Assembly (NCBI GenBank): GCA_027858795.1
Contig: JAQICF010000048.1
Coordinates: forward strand, 1 to 5,405
Direction: 5' to 3'
DNA length: 5,405 nt
Source of the DNA: Candidatus Delongbacteria bacterium
GTDB lineage: Bacteria > Delongbacteria > UBA4055
The notes beneath the pieces are model-generated. The model worked only from the letters and a program-made list of their open reading frames with translations, searched no databases and was not told where the DNA came from. Position 1 is the stretch's first letter, and each line of letters begins with the position of its first letter. The translations under genes and the position numbers were made by a program. Below, one piece after another: positions 5,046-5,405 of this stretch.

Positions 5046-5121
5046 CACGGCAATCTCTATGTTGTCACGATTGGATTAAACTTAATTTATCTTATTTGAA
5101 CAGTCACAAAAGAGAAACAAA

Positions 5122-5405
5122 ATGATAGACATAGGATTAAAAAATATAAATAAAACTTACGGTGCGTTTGAAATACTGAGCGATGTAAGCTTTGACATAA
5201 AAACAGATGACAAAATAGGTCTCATCGGAAGAAACGGAACCGGAAAGACTACAATCTTCAAGATAATATCAGGTAGAGAATCAATAAACGATGGATATTT
5301 ATCTATTCGAAAAAATATCAAAATTAGTTGTCTTGATCAGATACCTGAAGTTCAGAAGAATTCAACCGTGGAAAATGTACTGGATTCTGCATTTGAAGAA
5401 TTGCA
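5122..5405 (+). CDS. ABC-F family ATPase, N-terminal part only (partial)
   Basis: Ninety-four codons from ATG 5122 run off the right edge. The start of an ABC ATPase domain is plain: an A-loop Tyr in NINKTYGAFEILSDVSF (Y13), Walker A GRNGTGKTT (36-44), and a Q-loop in CLDQIPE (Q73). The next stretch, STVENVLDSAFEEL (81-94), is typical of ABC-F proteins just before the first ABC signature. ABC-F proteins have two fused ATPase domains without membrane segments and act on the ribosome E site (EttA, Uup and related), some giving resistance to ribosome-targeting antibiotics. The subfamily depends on the linker between domains, which is outside the window. AAAGAG lies 7 nt before the ATG as a modest SD. 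The gene is transcribed away from the PPIase cluster. It might alternatively be an ordinary ABC transporter ATPase, but the region after the Q-loop argues against this. Confidence 0.85.
   Translation, partial: MIDIGLKNINKTYGAFEILSDVSFDIKTDDKIGLIGRNGTGKTTIFKIISGRESINDGYLSIRKNIKISCLDQIPEVQKNSTVENVLDSAFEEL

Larger units (their letters stand above)
4671..5121. other. Divergent intergenic region with two promoters and a structured leader
   Basis: This 451-bp, very A+T-rich stretch separates two divergent genes. From left to right it holds the FKBP 5' UTR and a minus promoter (4737-4765), a plus promoter (4820-4848), a possible six-codon ORF (4877-4897), a structured region (4898-4982), an A9 run (5003-5011), a weak AT-only hairpin (5009-5035), 3.8 copies of the pentamer ATTTA (5027-5045) and a possible repeat remnant (5046-5075). 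No larger gene was found on either strand. Confidence 0.7.

Noticed and set aside
5059..5079. A second six-codon frame (MLSRLD) in the ABC-F leader
   Set aside because: It has no SD-like sequence upstream and lies in the possible repeat remnant. It is much weaker than the frame at 4877.

Overview
This is an A+T-rich bacterial window holding the front part of a minus-strand gene cluster and the start of one divergent plus-strand gene. A PorV/PorQ-type outer-membrane protein sits next to a putative secreted M6-like peptidase. Two PPIases (peptidyl-prolyl isomerases) are lipoproteins. Together these point to a Gram-negative of the Bacteroidota/FCB superphylum with a type IX secretion system (T9SS). 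Most genes have clear Shine-Dalgarno (SD) sites, unlike typical Bacteroidia, so a less-studied FCB lineage such as Cloacimonadota or Delongbacteria seems more likely. That placement is inference.

Minus strand, in transcription order: an FKBP-type PPIase lipoprotein (4670-3960); a cyclophilin-type PPIase lipoprotein with a large internal insertion (3933-3052); a 134-bp gap carrying three short palindromes; a second cyclophilin without signal peptide, probably cytoplasmic (2917-2390); a FolD-family folate enzyme (2361-1489); a PorV/PorQ-family protein (1404-322); and the first 101 codons of a probable M6-like metallopeptidase (305 to beyond base 1). Spacings of 26, 134, 25-28, 84 and 16 bp suggest co-transcription, at least in blocks. 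A plausible sigma70-like promoter lies upstream of the FKBP gene.

Plus strand: after a 451-bp intergenic region, an ABC-F type ATPase begins at 5122 and runs off the window. Its presumed leader is long (about 265 nt from the best promoter). It holds a possible six-codon upstream ORF, followed directly by an 85-nt region that can fold into a long stem capped by a 10-bp hairpin.

How the genes may work together: the two lipoprotein PPIases would assist folding in the cell envelope, which fits a cluster ending in an outer-membrane secretion component and a secreted peptidase. The cytoplasmic cyclophilin and FolD look like housekeeping passengers. The observations most worth follow-up are the FolD homologue with its catalytic Lys and Gln replaced, the leader-peptide-like structured region ahead of the ABC-F gene, the insertion in the lipoprotein cyclophilin, and an EF-hand-like loop inside the PorV-family protein. 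I saw no rRNA, tRNA, CRISPR array, insertion sequence or frameshifted gene.
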